From positions 186,001-250,000 of the forward strand of contig JALIZF010001676.1 of NCBI GenBank assembly GCA_029948255.1: a stretch of 64,000 nt of DNA, given 5' to 3'. The notes beneath the pieces are model-generated. The model was not told the DNA's origin, ran no database searches, and saw nothing but the letters and a program-made list of their open reading frames with translations. Below are positions 18,828 to 29,351 of this stretch, in pieces. Position numbers and translations under genes: made by a program. Positions within the stretch are counted from its first letter, which is position 1; every line of letters starts with the position of its first letter. The DNA is from Telmatactis stephensoni (lineage: Eukaryota; Cnidaria; Anthozoa; Actiniaria; Isophelliidae).

Positions 18828-21205
18828 CATTTCAAACACACATCTATTAGTGCAAGTGGCTCAAAACCGGAATTCGAAGAGCATTTTTCAAAACTGTTTT
18901 TTTTTTAATTTCAAGAAATTTTGTATTGCGTTTTTAATATGTGAACCAGTATTTGCGATTGTCATCCAGAAAATCAATATAAACAAACGTCTACAATCTT
19001 TTATTTTATTGTTTACAGTGGCAGTATCATTGCAAGTGCTCAAATTTCAATTTTTTCAAGAGACAGTTACAATGTTTCGTGACTTACCCTTTTGCAAAAG
19101 CGTGACATTATATTTTCGGCCAAGCGGCACTGAGTCAGTGAACTATTCAGTCTACCTTCATTATGCAAAATAAGACTATCCAGTTGAACACGAGAAAATA
19201 AATTTCATATTTCCAAGCACCCATGTATCATTCTGTATTCAACTACAGTGTGTTAATTTAAGGGATTATTTTAAAAAATTAAGAAACTTGTAAGTGGAAA
19301 CGTGTACAGTCAAATTCGTGCATGATTCAAGAACGCACTGTACTTTAATCGCAATGCAATTTTTAGAATTGAGAGAGCTCGTGTTTGAATCCGAAAAACG
19401 TTCTAGGATTAAAATGACGGACAAACCATCTCTAAAAGTTCAATATATTGTAATGTAAAGTTCAATCTCATATTGTGACAGTTTTTAAATCATTCAATTC
19501 CCAAAGTTGTTTTTAGACTTCTATTGAAGGATTATTAGTCAATGGCTCGCTGAAATCAAAATTTCAAAGTTAACAAATCACGTTAAATAATTTAGGTTCT
19601 CATGATACTACCAGAAATTCCATCTTAGAGTTTTTCTAAACTCACTATGTCCAATAAATGCTAAAAGTTTAAGGTACGTACCTGAAAAAACTTCATTTGT
19701 GTGGCCTAAAACTTCTGTCATTTTAATTGTCTTCAGTTTGCAATTGCTTTGGTCGATGTGTTGTACTGACGTAAATGACTGGCGCCGCACTAGATAATTA
19801 GAACATTAGATCATAAAAGCTGTATTTCTTTGTATACACCTCTGTATTACCTGTATAAAAAGGTACAGATGTTATAAATGTATATATAAATCAGATTATA
19901 TGCTAAAATTGAAAACTGAATTACAAATTTAGCTTCCAAAGTTTTCGAAGATTATCAGTCATGACGTCGACGACTTTGTATTTCAGTAGTAAAAATCACC
20001 CTGATTACGCGTTTTGAGAGAGCTCGAACGTGCTCGATTCAATTGCATTGGGAGACTCGAATTCATGGATTCAAAGGAATGACGTTAGGGTATTTAGTAC
20101 AGGAAAGTAAAATGTCGTCCATTCAAGCCGTTTACATGGAGTCCTACAAAATATTCGAAGTCTCACCAATGTCTGAAGGCGGTATTGTCTCACTGACTAT
20201 GATATATATATCGTATCCATTATCTAAAAGCCCAAAGCTTGGAACAATAAATATCAATTCAAGTTTGTTGTGTTTCAAAAAAACATACCTTCTTTAAAGT
20301 CACTTGAACCCTGAATTCGTTCTAGAATCACTAGCTTGGCTTTACTGTCTTGATCAAAGAGGAACTAGACGCACCCGTGCGTTCACTCATACCCAGGTGA
20401 AAGCGAGCCCATGCAATATCGGCTTAAAAAGGACATTCAGATAAGCTGCCGCTAGGGTAAGAGCGATTGACATGTTGTCGTCAATTAACAAGACGCTAGT
20501 AAAGACCTTTATTGAATCGGCTAAGTAAAATAAAGAAATAAAACTTTTGTAAGCCCAGCAACTCGAAAAGTAGGAGCTTGTTAATTGTTGTTGACCACCG
20601 GGTGATGCCGGATCAAATGATCCGTCCCTATCTGATTACTGTCAATTTGTCTGTCAGCAGCTATTAGTGTTTGCCTTTGTCCTTCTATTATCATGGGTAT
20701 TATATATCTCACATGCAAAAATATTACCTGCGAATATACCAGTTTATTCAACTTTTTATTTCACCATATATCTAAGTAGTTTGATGTAAAGACTTCTACA
20801 ACGGCGTTTTTGACACAAAAACAAATCGTTTTTTTCGTTCATGTTCCAGATGTTTTATATATGAAGAAAAGAAAAAAAGACATTACATGACCAAACGTGC
20901 CAGGTCAAACAGAACCTATATTAGTTCAATGCAATGGTCCTGTCCAGAATTTCGATATCAAAATTCAGTACAAAAACCTCTCAAGATCTCTTGAATGCTT
21001 AAATGAGAAATATAATTGTCTTGCCTCTATATGCGTTCGTTTAGCAACGTAGGGTGAGAAATTCGTAGATTTCCAGCTCAAAGGAAACAGTCTGAATCGC
21101 GGGAGCTTCATTTCAAGTACTCCATTTAGAGTACGATATTTGGTCAAAGTATTGGAGATCAAGCTCAAAATAACTGCCCATCCTGAAGCTCTTACAAGTG
21201 TCTAA
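18828..21205. other. Intergenic, nothing recognised
   Basis: About 2.4 kb of AT-rich DNA. Open frames at 18850-19173 and 20043-20297 have no recognisable domain, and codon-level composition gives no clear coding impression. Exons of a spliced gene cannot be excluded, but I see no supported ones. Confidence 0.4.
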
Positions 21206-21207
21206 TA

Positions 21208-21650
21208 TGTCATGGGTGGCATGGTTGGCCGAGCGGTTAGAGCGGTGGCCTTTCACCGCTATGGTCCAGGTTCGAGTCCCAGCTCGAGCGCCTGAATCAT
21301 ATGTGAATTGAGTTTGTTTGATGTGTTGTTCTCTACCATGCCACGAGGGTTTTTTCTCCGGGTTCTCCGATTTTTCCTCCCTCAGCAAAAACCAACATGT
21401 GAGTCGAGTGATTATTTGCAAAATATTTAATGTAGAGGTAGTGTGTCCCCCAATAGACCCTTTGCAGCATGTTGGAATGTAGCTCAATTTGGAGGGCAAG
21501 ACGAAAGAATATCAATGTACTGTTAGCTGGAAACCATTGTTTTTGCCCTCCAAAATGCGCTCATTCGCACGTGTTGCTAAGGCCTATTAGTGTGCAAGCG
21601 CTAGAAGACATTGACACTTAAATAAACAGTATTATTATTATTATAATATA
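21208..21650 (+). mobile_element. tRNA-derived SINE with nested MITE
   Basis: The head (about 21215-21292) has RNA polymerase III promoter boxes: A box tggccgagcggttagagcgg and B box ggttcgagtccc. It is followed by a body with 'ccacgagggttttttctccgggttctccgatttttcctccctc', related to central domains shared by many invertebrate SINEs, and a tail of (ATT)n at 21630-21648. The head is a tRNA descendant, not a functional tRNA. The body is interrupted at about 21456-21584. Confidence 0.8.
21456..21584. mobile_element. ~130-bp MITE nested in the SINE
   Basis: The SINE text 'gtcccccaa-ttagtgtgcaag' (continuous at 13886-13906) is interrupted here. The insert ends are imperfect inverted repeats (tagacccttTgcagcatgtt against taggccttagcaacacgtg) extending inward to ttggagggcaa/ttgccctccaa. 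A 2-bp (TA or AT) duplication fits a mariner-like origin, but weakly. Confidence 0.65.
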
Positions 21651-22189
21651 AGTATATCTCGAGTTAAAAGCTCCACTTTACATTGTTTTACTGTCTGATA
21701 TATGAGCAACGTATTGACAGTCGAACAGTTGTCATGCTGTTTTGCTTTTAAAATTATTGAGTCAAACCTGATAATAGATTGTTATTTTGGGGTTGAAAAA
21801 CTGCGCCTCTAATATTTCAAAATCTGTTTATACGAATTTCTCCAAAATTCGTATGCTACTAGCCAAAGTCCTAAATATCAACGTTAACGCCTTGTATGTC
21901 GTTTTAAAAGTTTAGGGAAAAAACGCGTAAAATTGCTTGGAATCTAAAACGGTGACGTCATCGTTTCGTCGCTATGGTTACCCAGATGTAAACAAAACAC
22001 ATATCATTAAAAACTTAAGTCTTTATGTAATAAGTGAACGAAAGGTCATAACTGTGGGTGCTTTCATGTAAGAACTACAGCCATTTTAAGTTGACCGGTC
22101 GAGCACTAAAAAAAAAATGTAGGAAGCCTCCTTAAAGCTATTTTTTGTTTGTTTTCGGCCATCTTGCATTCCTAAAGTTACTGTCTTGC
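21651..22189. other. Intergenic, nothing recognised
   Basis: AT-rich, no coding signal and no clear inverted repeat. Confidence 0.4.
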
Positions 22190-23616
22190 GTTCGCAGTTA
22201 GCCTGCGTAGCGGCCCTGGGGAGGGGAAGAGAGAGGGAAAAGCGGAAGGAGGGGGAGGGGGACTGGGGAGGAGGGGAAAGAGAGGGAGGGCCTGCAACGA
22301 AGGCCCTAGTTTTTACGTTATTTTACGTCCAGCAAACGGACGCTAAATTCCTATTGGTCGAGGGTGATAAGGCGAAATCTCATTGGCTGAAATCTAATCC
22401 GTGACAAAAGATGCAATGCAGTCTTTGATATTCTCTATCAAAACAAATAACAAAAACTTCGTGAACGACCTCGCGATCCAAGGAATTCAATATTTCCAGA
22501 CGAAGGAACTGGTGTCTTAAGCACATTCTCCACTCATCGCAGAAAGCACTCGCTGCGATCATTTTTACTCGCTGCGAAATTTTGAACAATAGATTTTATT
22601 CAGAACGGATACTCGCTGGCTCGCTGCGAGTAATTTCTGCGATGAGTGGAGAATAGCCTTAAAAATGCTGTTTGCTACTCAGGTCTTCCATTGGAACAAA
22701 CTAACATTTTTGATTACCCTGAAACTCTCTTCGTCGAACCTTAACTACCACATTTCCACATGGATAAACGATTAATAAAACATTGATAGCACAACCTTGA
22801 GAATACACCTCGAGAATTATCTACATCGTCAATGTTCAAATTCAAGTTAACTTGATCGCTGTTGACTTCTGGTGGAAATAAAGATTTTCGACTCTGGCCA
22901 TGTTTTCCGGCAGGAGATTTCAGTCAGTTGCAGCTTTGCGATTAGCCGGGCTGCTTCGTTCTGGAGTTAACACATCGGACGATTTTCTCTTCTGGATATT
23001 CGTGGCTTCAGGACTGTCAGAAGACGTTGTACTCTTCAAAACATAGTTGTAAGTCTCACACAAGAAAATAGATCTTCCTCCCACAGGGTTTGCAAACCAC
23101 TTTTGACGAATCTTTACGATCTTCTAAAACTATTCCAATGTCAAGGAGAGAGTTCGCAATCACTCCGTTGTAGCCTTGTCTTTCCGTAAATTTGAAAAGA
23201 TTAATGTCTAGGACTTGAGGGAACCATACTTAACTCTTAAACTCACATTACATATTCAGCACACTTCGTTCACATTCTTCTCAATTGATTTTCGACCTCG
23301 ATTATTATTTTTCTTCGCGGTAAAATCCTCATTCAAGCTTTCCAATGTAGACAACATGGGCAGTATTATGATATTTTGACAAGAAACGGAAGTCATGCAC
23401 TTTTTGATTCATCAAATGTGATTGGTTAATTTTGACAGATCAAGTTTGACAACAAGCAGCGTTATGAATTTTTAATTAGGGGCCGTTTGGTAAAAACTAG
23501 GGCCTTCGTTGCAGGCCCTCCCTCTCTTTCCCCTCCTCCCCAGTCCCCCTCCCCCTCCTTCCGCTTTTCCCTCTCTCTTCCCCTCCCCATGGCCGCTACG
23601 CAGGCTAGTTCGCAGT
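22190..23616. mobile_element. Mutator-like non-autonomous element, 1409 bp, ~119-bp inverted ends, 9-bp TSD
   Basis: Element 22199-23607 flanked by GTTCGCAGT (22190-22198, 23608-23616). The inverted termini start TAGCCTGCGTAGCGGCC and continue through a purine-rich stretch to ggccctagtttttac (about 22317), with the complement from about 23490. The long TIRs and 9-bp duplication indicate a MULE. The interior has no transposase frame. A 146-bp foldback (22517-22662) is nested inside. The end sequence is a different family from that at 14551-15201, although both are purine-rich. Confidence 0.85.
22517..22662. mobile_element. Small foldback MITE nested in the Mutator-like element, TTAA ends
   Basis: ttaagcacattctccactcatcgcagaaa at the left and its near complement ending gccttaa at the right. 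Inner arms are ctcgctgcga/tcgctgcgag. TTAA at both ends again suggests piggyBac-type mobilisation, though this is inference. Confidence 0.7.
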
Positions 23617-25460
23617 CGCTCAAAGGTGATGAATGAAGGGCATTGTTTCTTACGCTCTTAACCAATCAGGAGTGCATCACGTGACCGATTGCGCAAGAAT
23701 GGCCTTTTCTAGAGACGAAATCACAAAAAAAATTGCAGTTTATAACTCGTTAACGGCCTACGGCCTGGGCATGAGTAATTATGACACCAAATACTTACAA
23801 AATCTAAAGTAGTATCTCATTTCACAAGGCAACCTTGTCGATCAGACAGATAAGAGACAACAGGGGGTCATTGCCCTGAACGCGATATCGCGACTGTCTC
23901 CACGGTAGTCGTGTCACACAACAAACGAATGTGATATATTCGTCATTTCACGTTCTGTTCTCTCGTCGCGTCGCGTTCGCTAGCTTAATCCGCCAAAACA
24001 AAGGCGCGTGTGCTCACATGGCCGTTTATTTTTTAGCACTCAGCAAAGTGAAAAAGATATATAGATAGGTAGATGTTATTGGAATACTACATTACATAGA
24101 TTTGTATATGAGAATTAATATCAGGTAATATAACGCCCAATGAAAAATGCTAGAAAAGACGTTCACATCATTCAGTTTTGAATCGAACATTTGGGCGCCC
24201 TGGTCTGTGCGAGACAGGGTGGCCTAAATTTGATCGGATTTGGCGAAACTGAGGGAGGGCGCATTCCACACATTTTAGTGGGTCCGGTGGCCAGTCGAAT
24301 CTGTGGATATTTTGAGCCTATAGCAATAGCTAATTTAGGTTGAATTAACCTAGAGTAGCTTTCGTATCTTTGTGAAAACAGCACCGCACCGGTCACGACA
24401 CGGTTAGTGCAGGAATTTCGAATGTTTAATAGACAACACAGCACTGAAACGGCCATGGTACAGCGCGGTCTGTTTCACTCTAATATGAAATCTACGCTAG
24501 TAATTTTGAACGTAATTCTCTGGAGTTATTTAGATGAATCGGAGCAGGCCCGGGGGCCGGACGGTGCTCCCGAAAGTTGTTTTACTCCCCCTTTCCATAT
24601 ATACTTTCTGCATGTACCTTAATTAGAGCGCATCAAACTAATAGTTATAAAGCTGATTTTAAGGGGTGTTTATATGAAAGTGAGTTACCCTTGCATTGGT
24701 AGCCGCCAGGATAAATGCTTTTTCTTTTACCCTGGAAACACTGAAACAAAAGAGTTATCTCGGCTACAACCGACAACTCGTCTTCATATTCTAAGGACTA
24801 CCCTATCTTTCTGGTCGGAATACTCAGTCAACTGGACGCCCGAGTGATTTTTATAATTTTAACTACCCTATTCTCCATGGTCGGAGTATTCACTCAAGTG
24901 GACGCCTTAATCTTTACAATTTTCCCTGGTTTTCACTACGACGCAAGTATAAGCATAACTTACATTTTGAGCCCATCCAAACACCTTGTGGTAGAAAAGC
25001 GAATATGTACGTCGAGTGGCAGAAAAGCGCGAACCACCACCTAGAACCATTTTCTTTCTCAAAACGTCAATTGGTAGCCCTGTCAATTTATGTTGATATT
25101 TCAAAAACGGGGAGAGAGCCCATATCCTATAAACTTAACTTCGATTTTCATTGCCGGAATACAGCTGATTATCACATTTATCTTGACCCCGTAAACTGAC
25201 ATGGTTCAGTTTTGAAATGGGTGTGTCTGATATATATAAACAATAACTATGGACCTGTGATATATTACTACAATAGAATGTTAAGAATACAGTGTAGAAT
25301 GCAAATACAATACTTGAGGTAATAGTACTACGATCCATGGCTTCTATGTAGTTTGAATTATAAACATTTACAAGTACAAGTTTGACGAAAATTCTAATGC
25401 ATAGCAAAAATCAATATTTACAAGTGCATATATACAAAATAACACAAATTCATAACTCAT
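23617..25460. other. Intergenic with small repeats only
   Basis: A GC/CpG-rich patch lies at about 23880-24010 (cgtcgcgtcgcgttcgc). 24350-24405 (agagtagctttcgtat...ccggtcacgacacgg) resembles in reverse one end of the element at 60858-61010. A 65-bp tandem pair begins ctaccctat at 24798 and 24863. No gene recognised. Confidence 0.5.
24798..24928. repeat. Two-copy tandem repeat, 65-bp unit
   Basis: ctaccctat..t..tggtcgga.ta.tca.tcaa.tggacgcc recurs after exactly 65 bp with about 80% match by eye. No coding role seen. Confidence 0.75.
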
Positions 25461-25709
25461 TAAAGGCGCTGTTACACTGTACAATTTTTCCAGCAACTTG
25501 TCTCGCAACGGCGTTGCGAAACAAGTTGCAGAGAAAATTATGGCGCTGTTACACTGTGCAATTTCCCCCAGCAGACTGGCCAAAAATATTGCAAGTTGCT
25601 AGGGAAAATTGCACCGTGTAACAGCGCCATAATTTTCTCTGCAACTTGCTTCGCAACGCCGTTGAGAGACAAGTTGCTGGAAAAATTGCGCAGTGTAACA
25701 GCGCCTTAA
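25461..25709. mobile_element. MITE, 243 bp, TAA target duplication, internal sub-palindromes
   Basis: Element 25464-25706 begins AGGCGCTGTTACACTG and ends with the complement CAGTGTAACAGCGCCT, flanked by TAA on both sides. The phrase 'ggcgctgttacactgt.caattt' occurs twice on each strand because the element contains a second, inner inverted pair (about 25541-25633). TAA/TTA duplication suggests PIF/Harbinger type, with TTAA also readable at the edges. Confidence 0.8.
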
Positions 25710-25968
25710 GATGTTAAAATACATTTCACTCAATACTTCAGTTTCGAGTTCATTTTGCTCAGTGTTAACCTCAATACCACGTAATACATTCTTTTGTGTT
25801 CAAGTCATTAACCCTTGGCAATAAATAGAATGTCCACAAATGAACAAAGCAAATGCTATAGAATTCTTCTGGGGTTTGCTTGATTTCTTTGAATATCTCA
25901 CGCTGAGCAACACAGAACTCGAAACTGGAGTATTAAACCCAACTTGACAGTGCAAGTTTTCTTGTGAA

Positions 25969-26603
25969 GCTGCATATGACACTAGTGAAAAACGTATGCG
26001 CACGCCAGAAGTCACATGTTGGTGCTTTTGTAAACTTGTGCAAATGTCGATTTTACGCTTGCTTTCAACAATGGTTTTTACATATAGTCAATTGAAGAAA
26101 CTTTGTCGGGTCTAAAAACATAGAACATAGAAGCTGAGACCGAAATGGTGCTTGGGATGTCCATAATCACATTCTGATTTATTCATTTACGCTTTGCCTT
26201 CGATGCAAAATGCTGAAAGCGTATGCAGGGCCTAAGTTGGCGGGCCGTTTGGCTTCGATTTTTTATCGGTTGCAGCGTAAATAAATAAATCAGAATATAA
26301 TTATTGACATCCCATGCACCATTTCGGTCTCAGCTTCTATGTTTCAGACCCGACAACGTTTCTTCAATTGACTATATGCCAAAACCTAAGGTTAATTCTT
26401 GAACCTTAATTAGGGCCAGTATTCACATAATGTCTTCATTACTGCAATACCTTTGTCTCACAAAAGTATACAAGAGAAATTTTATGTATACACCGAGAAC
26501 ACCAACACTTCATTTCAAGCTAATATAAAACTTACACATTGCTTAAGAAAACATTGTAGTTTCCACGCATGCGCAGACGTTTTTCACTAGTGTCGCTGCA
26601 TCT
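25969..26603. mobile_element. Mutator-like element with 9-bp TSD, containing a nested palindrome
   Basis: Ends GACACTAGTGAAAAACG (25978 on) and its complement (to 26594). Flanks GCTGCATAT (25969-25977) and GCTGCATCT (26595-26603) match at 8 of 9 positions. The interior holds a separate ~298-bp palindrome (26081-26378), catatagtcaattgaag to cttcaattgactatatg with about 100-bp arms. No transposase frame. Confidence 0.75.
26081..26378. mobile_element. Nested foldback MITE, ~298 bp
   Basis: Arms of roughly 100 bp: 'agaagctgagaccgaaatggtgc..gggatgtc' is found in reverse complement at 26312-26340. It lies wholly within the element at 25978-26594, so it inserted later, or the two form one composite. 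Confidence 0.75.
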
Positions 26604-28076
26604 GCGTATCACAGTAGGATAGCAAGTGAACCAACTTCTGTAAGAAAAGCTGTTTGCACGCACGTGTGTGCCACACCCTTCCCCAAAGATCGGTTATTGT
26701 ATGTCTGTAACTTTGCAAGAAAAGTTGCATCGTCTGTCCGGATCCTGACTGAAATTATAGAAGAATGCAAGTGAAGAAACTTTTCAGCGATTTCAATTCT
26801 TGATCTACGTTTCACAAAAAAGACTCATATTGGGTGAAACGATCTTTCCAAACAACGTTTGCAAAGACGTACAAATTGCACCGACAATCCGCTATCGAAG
26901 ACAATCATCTGGCCAGATCAGACTCATTGTATTTTTTTGACCAACGGTCAAAATTAAAACAAAAAACATAATACTAAGACAGCGAAACTCACGGATTGAT
27001 GTCTGCGCGATGCTTGAGGCGCGTAAGGTTATTTTTAGTAAAAGGACCGCAAACCCCTACGTCCTCCTCAAGTTGACGCCCTCGGAAACAGTAAAATTAA
27101 ATTTGATTTCCGCTGGAAAATTCTCCTCTCAGTTGTTCGAATGAAGCAGATTAGCGCTAACTTAGGGTGAAAAATTGATGACTTTCTTTAGATTTGCATA
27201 ATTGACCTTGGATTGGTTGGCGTTGACACGTTTTCGAGCTTGGTTCTTATCAGCTCGGCGCGGTAAAACCAAGTATTAATTTGGAGTCCTTACTGCGCTC
27301 TGGAGCATTTTAAATCGTCGATTTATCCAGAGTTATGCCATTGCTTAGTAAAAGGAAGGAAAATATGGGATAGGCTTAGCTGACCGAGTTTCGCCGAAGG
27401 AGACTTGTCCTATAACGGAAATCAAATTTCACTTTTTGCGCGCACGATGGCATCAGCTTCCTGATACTAAAAATAATGCGCACCAACATCTCGTAGGCAT
27501 GGATACCAGTTTCGGTATCTCAGTATTATGCTCTTTTGATTAGACTAATAGAAGTTAATGTATAACTATAAAAGAGAACTAAATGGGAAATGACACACTC
27601 AAGTAGGTAACAGAAAAACTGCTGGCCCTCTGATATGTCTAGAACGGATGCTCTAAACACCGAACTATTAGAAAACCTCATAGATCAGATGAGCCAAGAT
27701 CATCTGTAGACTGACGTACGTACAAAAATAATCAAGTCTCAATATTCAAGTCTCTGATGAGGCGATAGTATCTGGAGCTCGGGTTTTTCCGTTTCTTTGC
27801 TCCCTGAATGTAGGGTGTCAATTTATTCTTAGTATTTACACGAGCACTACATCTAATATACTTATCTAAATATAAATAGATGTTCATTGTTCTTTACTGT
27901 ATATCGTAAGTTCTTGTGACATCATTAACGACCAATAATGGAACCTAACACTATATTTATCTTCCAGTATTAGTTAACGTCCACGATATTTGTTGAGGAT
28001 TTCTTGTGTCCGTGCGATCTTCGCTCTTCAAACACAAAAGTGATTTTATGGGACAGTCTAGTTATATATAGTAACA
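26604..28076. other. TPR-CHAT inter-copy spacer
   Basis: Contains two blocks paralogous to TPR-CHAT flanks. 26980-27045 (gaaactcacggattgatgtctgc...) resembles the 5' flank of the giant gene at 38870-38937. 27600-28060 resembles the 3' flank at 5460-5944. This is what a boundary between two tandem gene copies would look like. Otherwise no gene is recognised. Confidence 0.6.
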
Positions 28077-28244
28077 TCATAACCAAAAACATAGCCCTGT
28101 AGTAACTGGGATAAGCAAACTTCCCTTTTCTCTCCTCGTGATACGCACATCATCCATGGCTTGACGAAGAAATGTACAAACTCCCCGTAAATTAAGGGTA
28201 ACAAAACCGTCAACGGTCAATAAGAAATGATCACAGCTCAAATG
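28077..28244 (-). pseudogene. Relic of a second CHAT C-terminus, directly downstream of the intact gene
   Basis: The minus-strand frame HFLLTVDGFVTLNLRGVCTF then LRQAMDDVRITRREKG aligns with SLWSLDDSVTLSFMVSLYGC, LRRG and LQKAMEEIRREG of the intact CHAT domain, ending in a degraded form of the KYWAPFYLIG block. The catalytic blocks are missing. It starts about 76 bp beyond the stop of the intact gene in the same orientation, so it is either an eroded tandem neighbour or a duplicated 3' end of the same gene. Confidence 0.75.
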
Positions 28245-28320
28245 CAAGTTCCTGTATTGACCAAACCTTTTCTTTTCAGGCAAGTGCTTTTAGCTGGAAA
28301 TTGTTGTTATACTAACAGGT

Positions 28321-29316
28321 TTATTCAATACTTATAGTGACATCATCACCAATAAGATAGAATGGAGCCCAGTACTTTGGATTGATGTACCCCTCTCTCC
28401 GTATCTCCTCCATGGCTTTTTGAAGACTTGCACTGGCACTATAGCCCCTCCTCAAGCAACCGTACAAACTCACCATAAAACTTAAGGTGACAGAATCATC
28501 TAGGGACCATAAAGATGCTATGACAGCACGAGCTCCTGCAGCAAGGAATGCTCGGCTCATTCCAATCAGCCCTTCAGGTTCTATTTTCCCTTCACCGCTA
28601 TGACAACAGCTCAGAACTACCAGCTTAGCACGAATACCAATTTGTTGTACTTCCCTCATCGTCAGAAGATAGTCCTCTTCTTCTGGGATACCTTTTAGTA
28701 TGGCTGACTCAGAAGGAGCAAGTAGAATTTCACCATTTCGTAAATCTCCATGAGCTGCAATGTGGATGACAGCAACACTTTTGGCTAGTCTGCTCATGAC
28801 TTCTTCTTTTGTTGCCTGAGATCCAATCAAAGCTGTCTCTTTAAAAATGAAACTTACGAATGCAGCTTCTCTTTCTGCTTGAGGAAGTAACTTAAACGTA
28901 CGTTCTTTTCCTTTGAACTTGACTTTTCCTACCTTTGGATTACAAATCACCAGTGCGCCTTTCTCATAATGAAAATTTGTTGGACATTCTTGACACGTCT
29001 TCAACGCTGATAGTGAAGGAGCGAGTCGTATTCGCTTGGTTTCAAATAAAAATCGTCCAGTCTTTGGGTTTCTTAAAGCTGCAAACGGTACCCTGTAGAG
29101 TGGTCCTTGAGGAATGATGACAACTTCTTCTTGCGTAAGACTACTCTCAACAGGAGCAATCAGAACATCAAAAAGTTTTTCTAGTGGGTCCCTGCTGGGT
29201 TGCAGATTTGTTGTCTTTGAAGATTCCTCTAGAGACATTTTTTGAAAGGCTTGACATACAATAGGGTTTTTTTCTTCAGTATCTTGGTCTCCCCAGCTTG
29301 TCATGTCATCGTGGTC

Positions 29317-29351
<35 letters not shown>

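Noticed and set aside
21215..21292. tRNA gene candidate with good A and B boxes
   Set aside because: Acceptor and anticodon arms do not fold as a tRNA and the sequence continues into a SINE body.
22186..22404. Gly/Glu/Arg-rich frames in 22186-22404 and 23462-23665
   Set aside because: They translate the purine-rich terminal repeats of a Mutator-like element; the mirrored copy gives the same peptide on the other strand.
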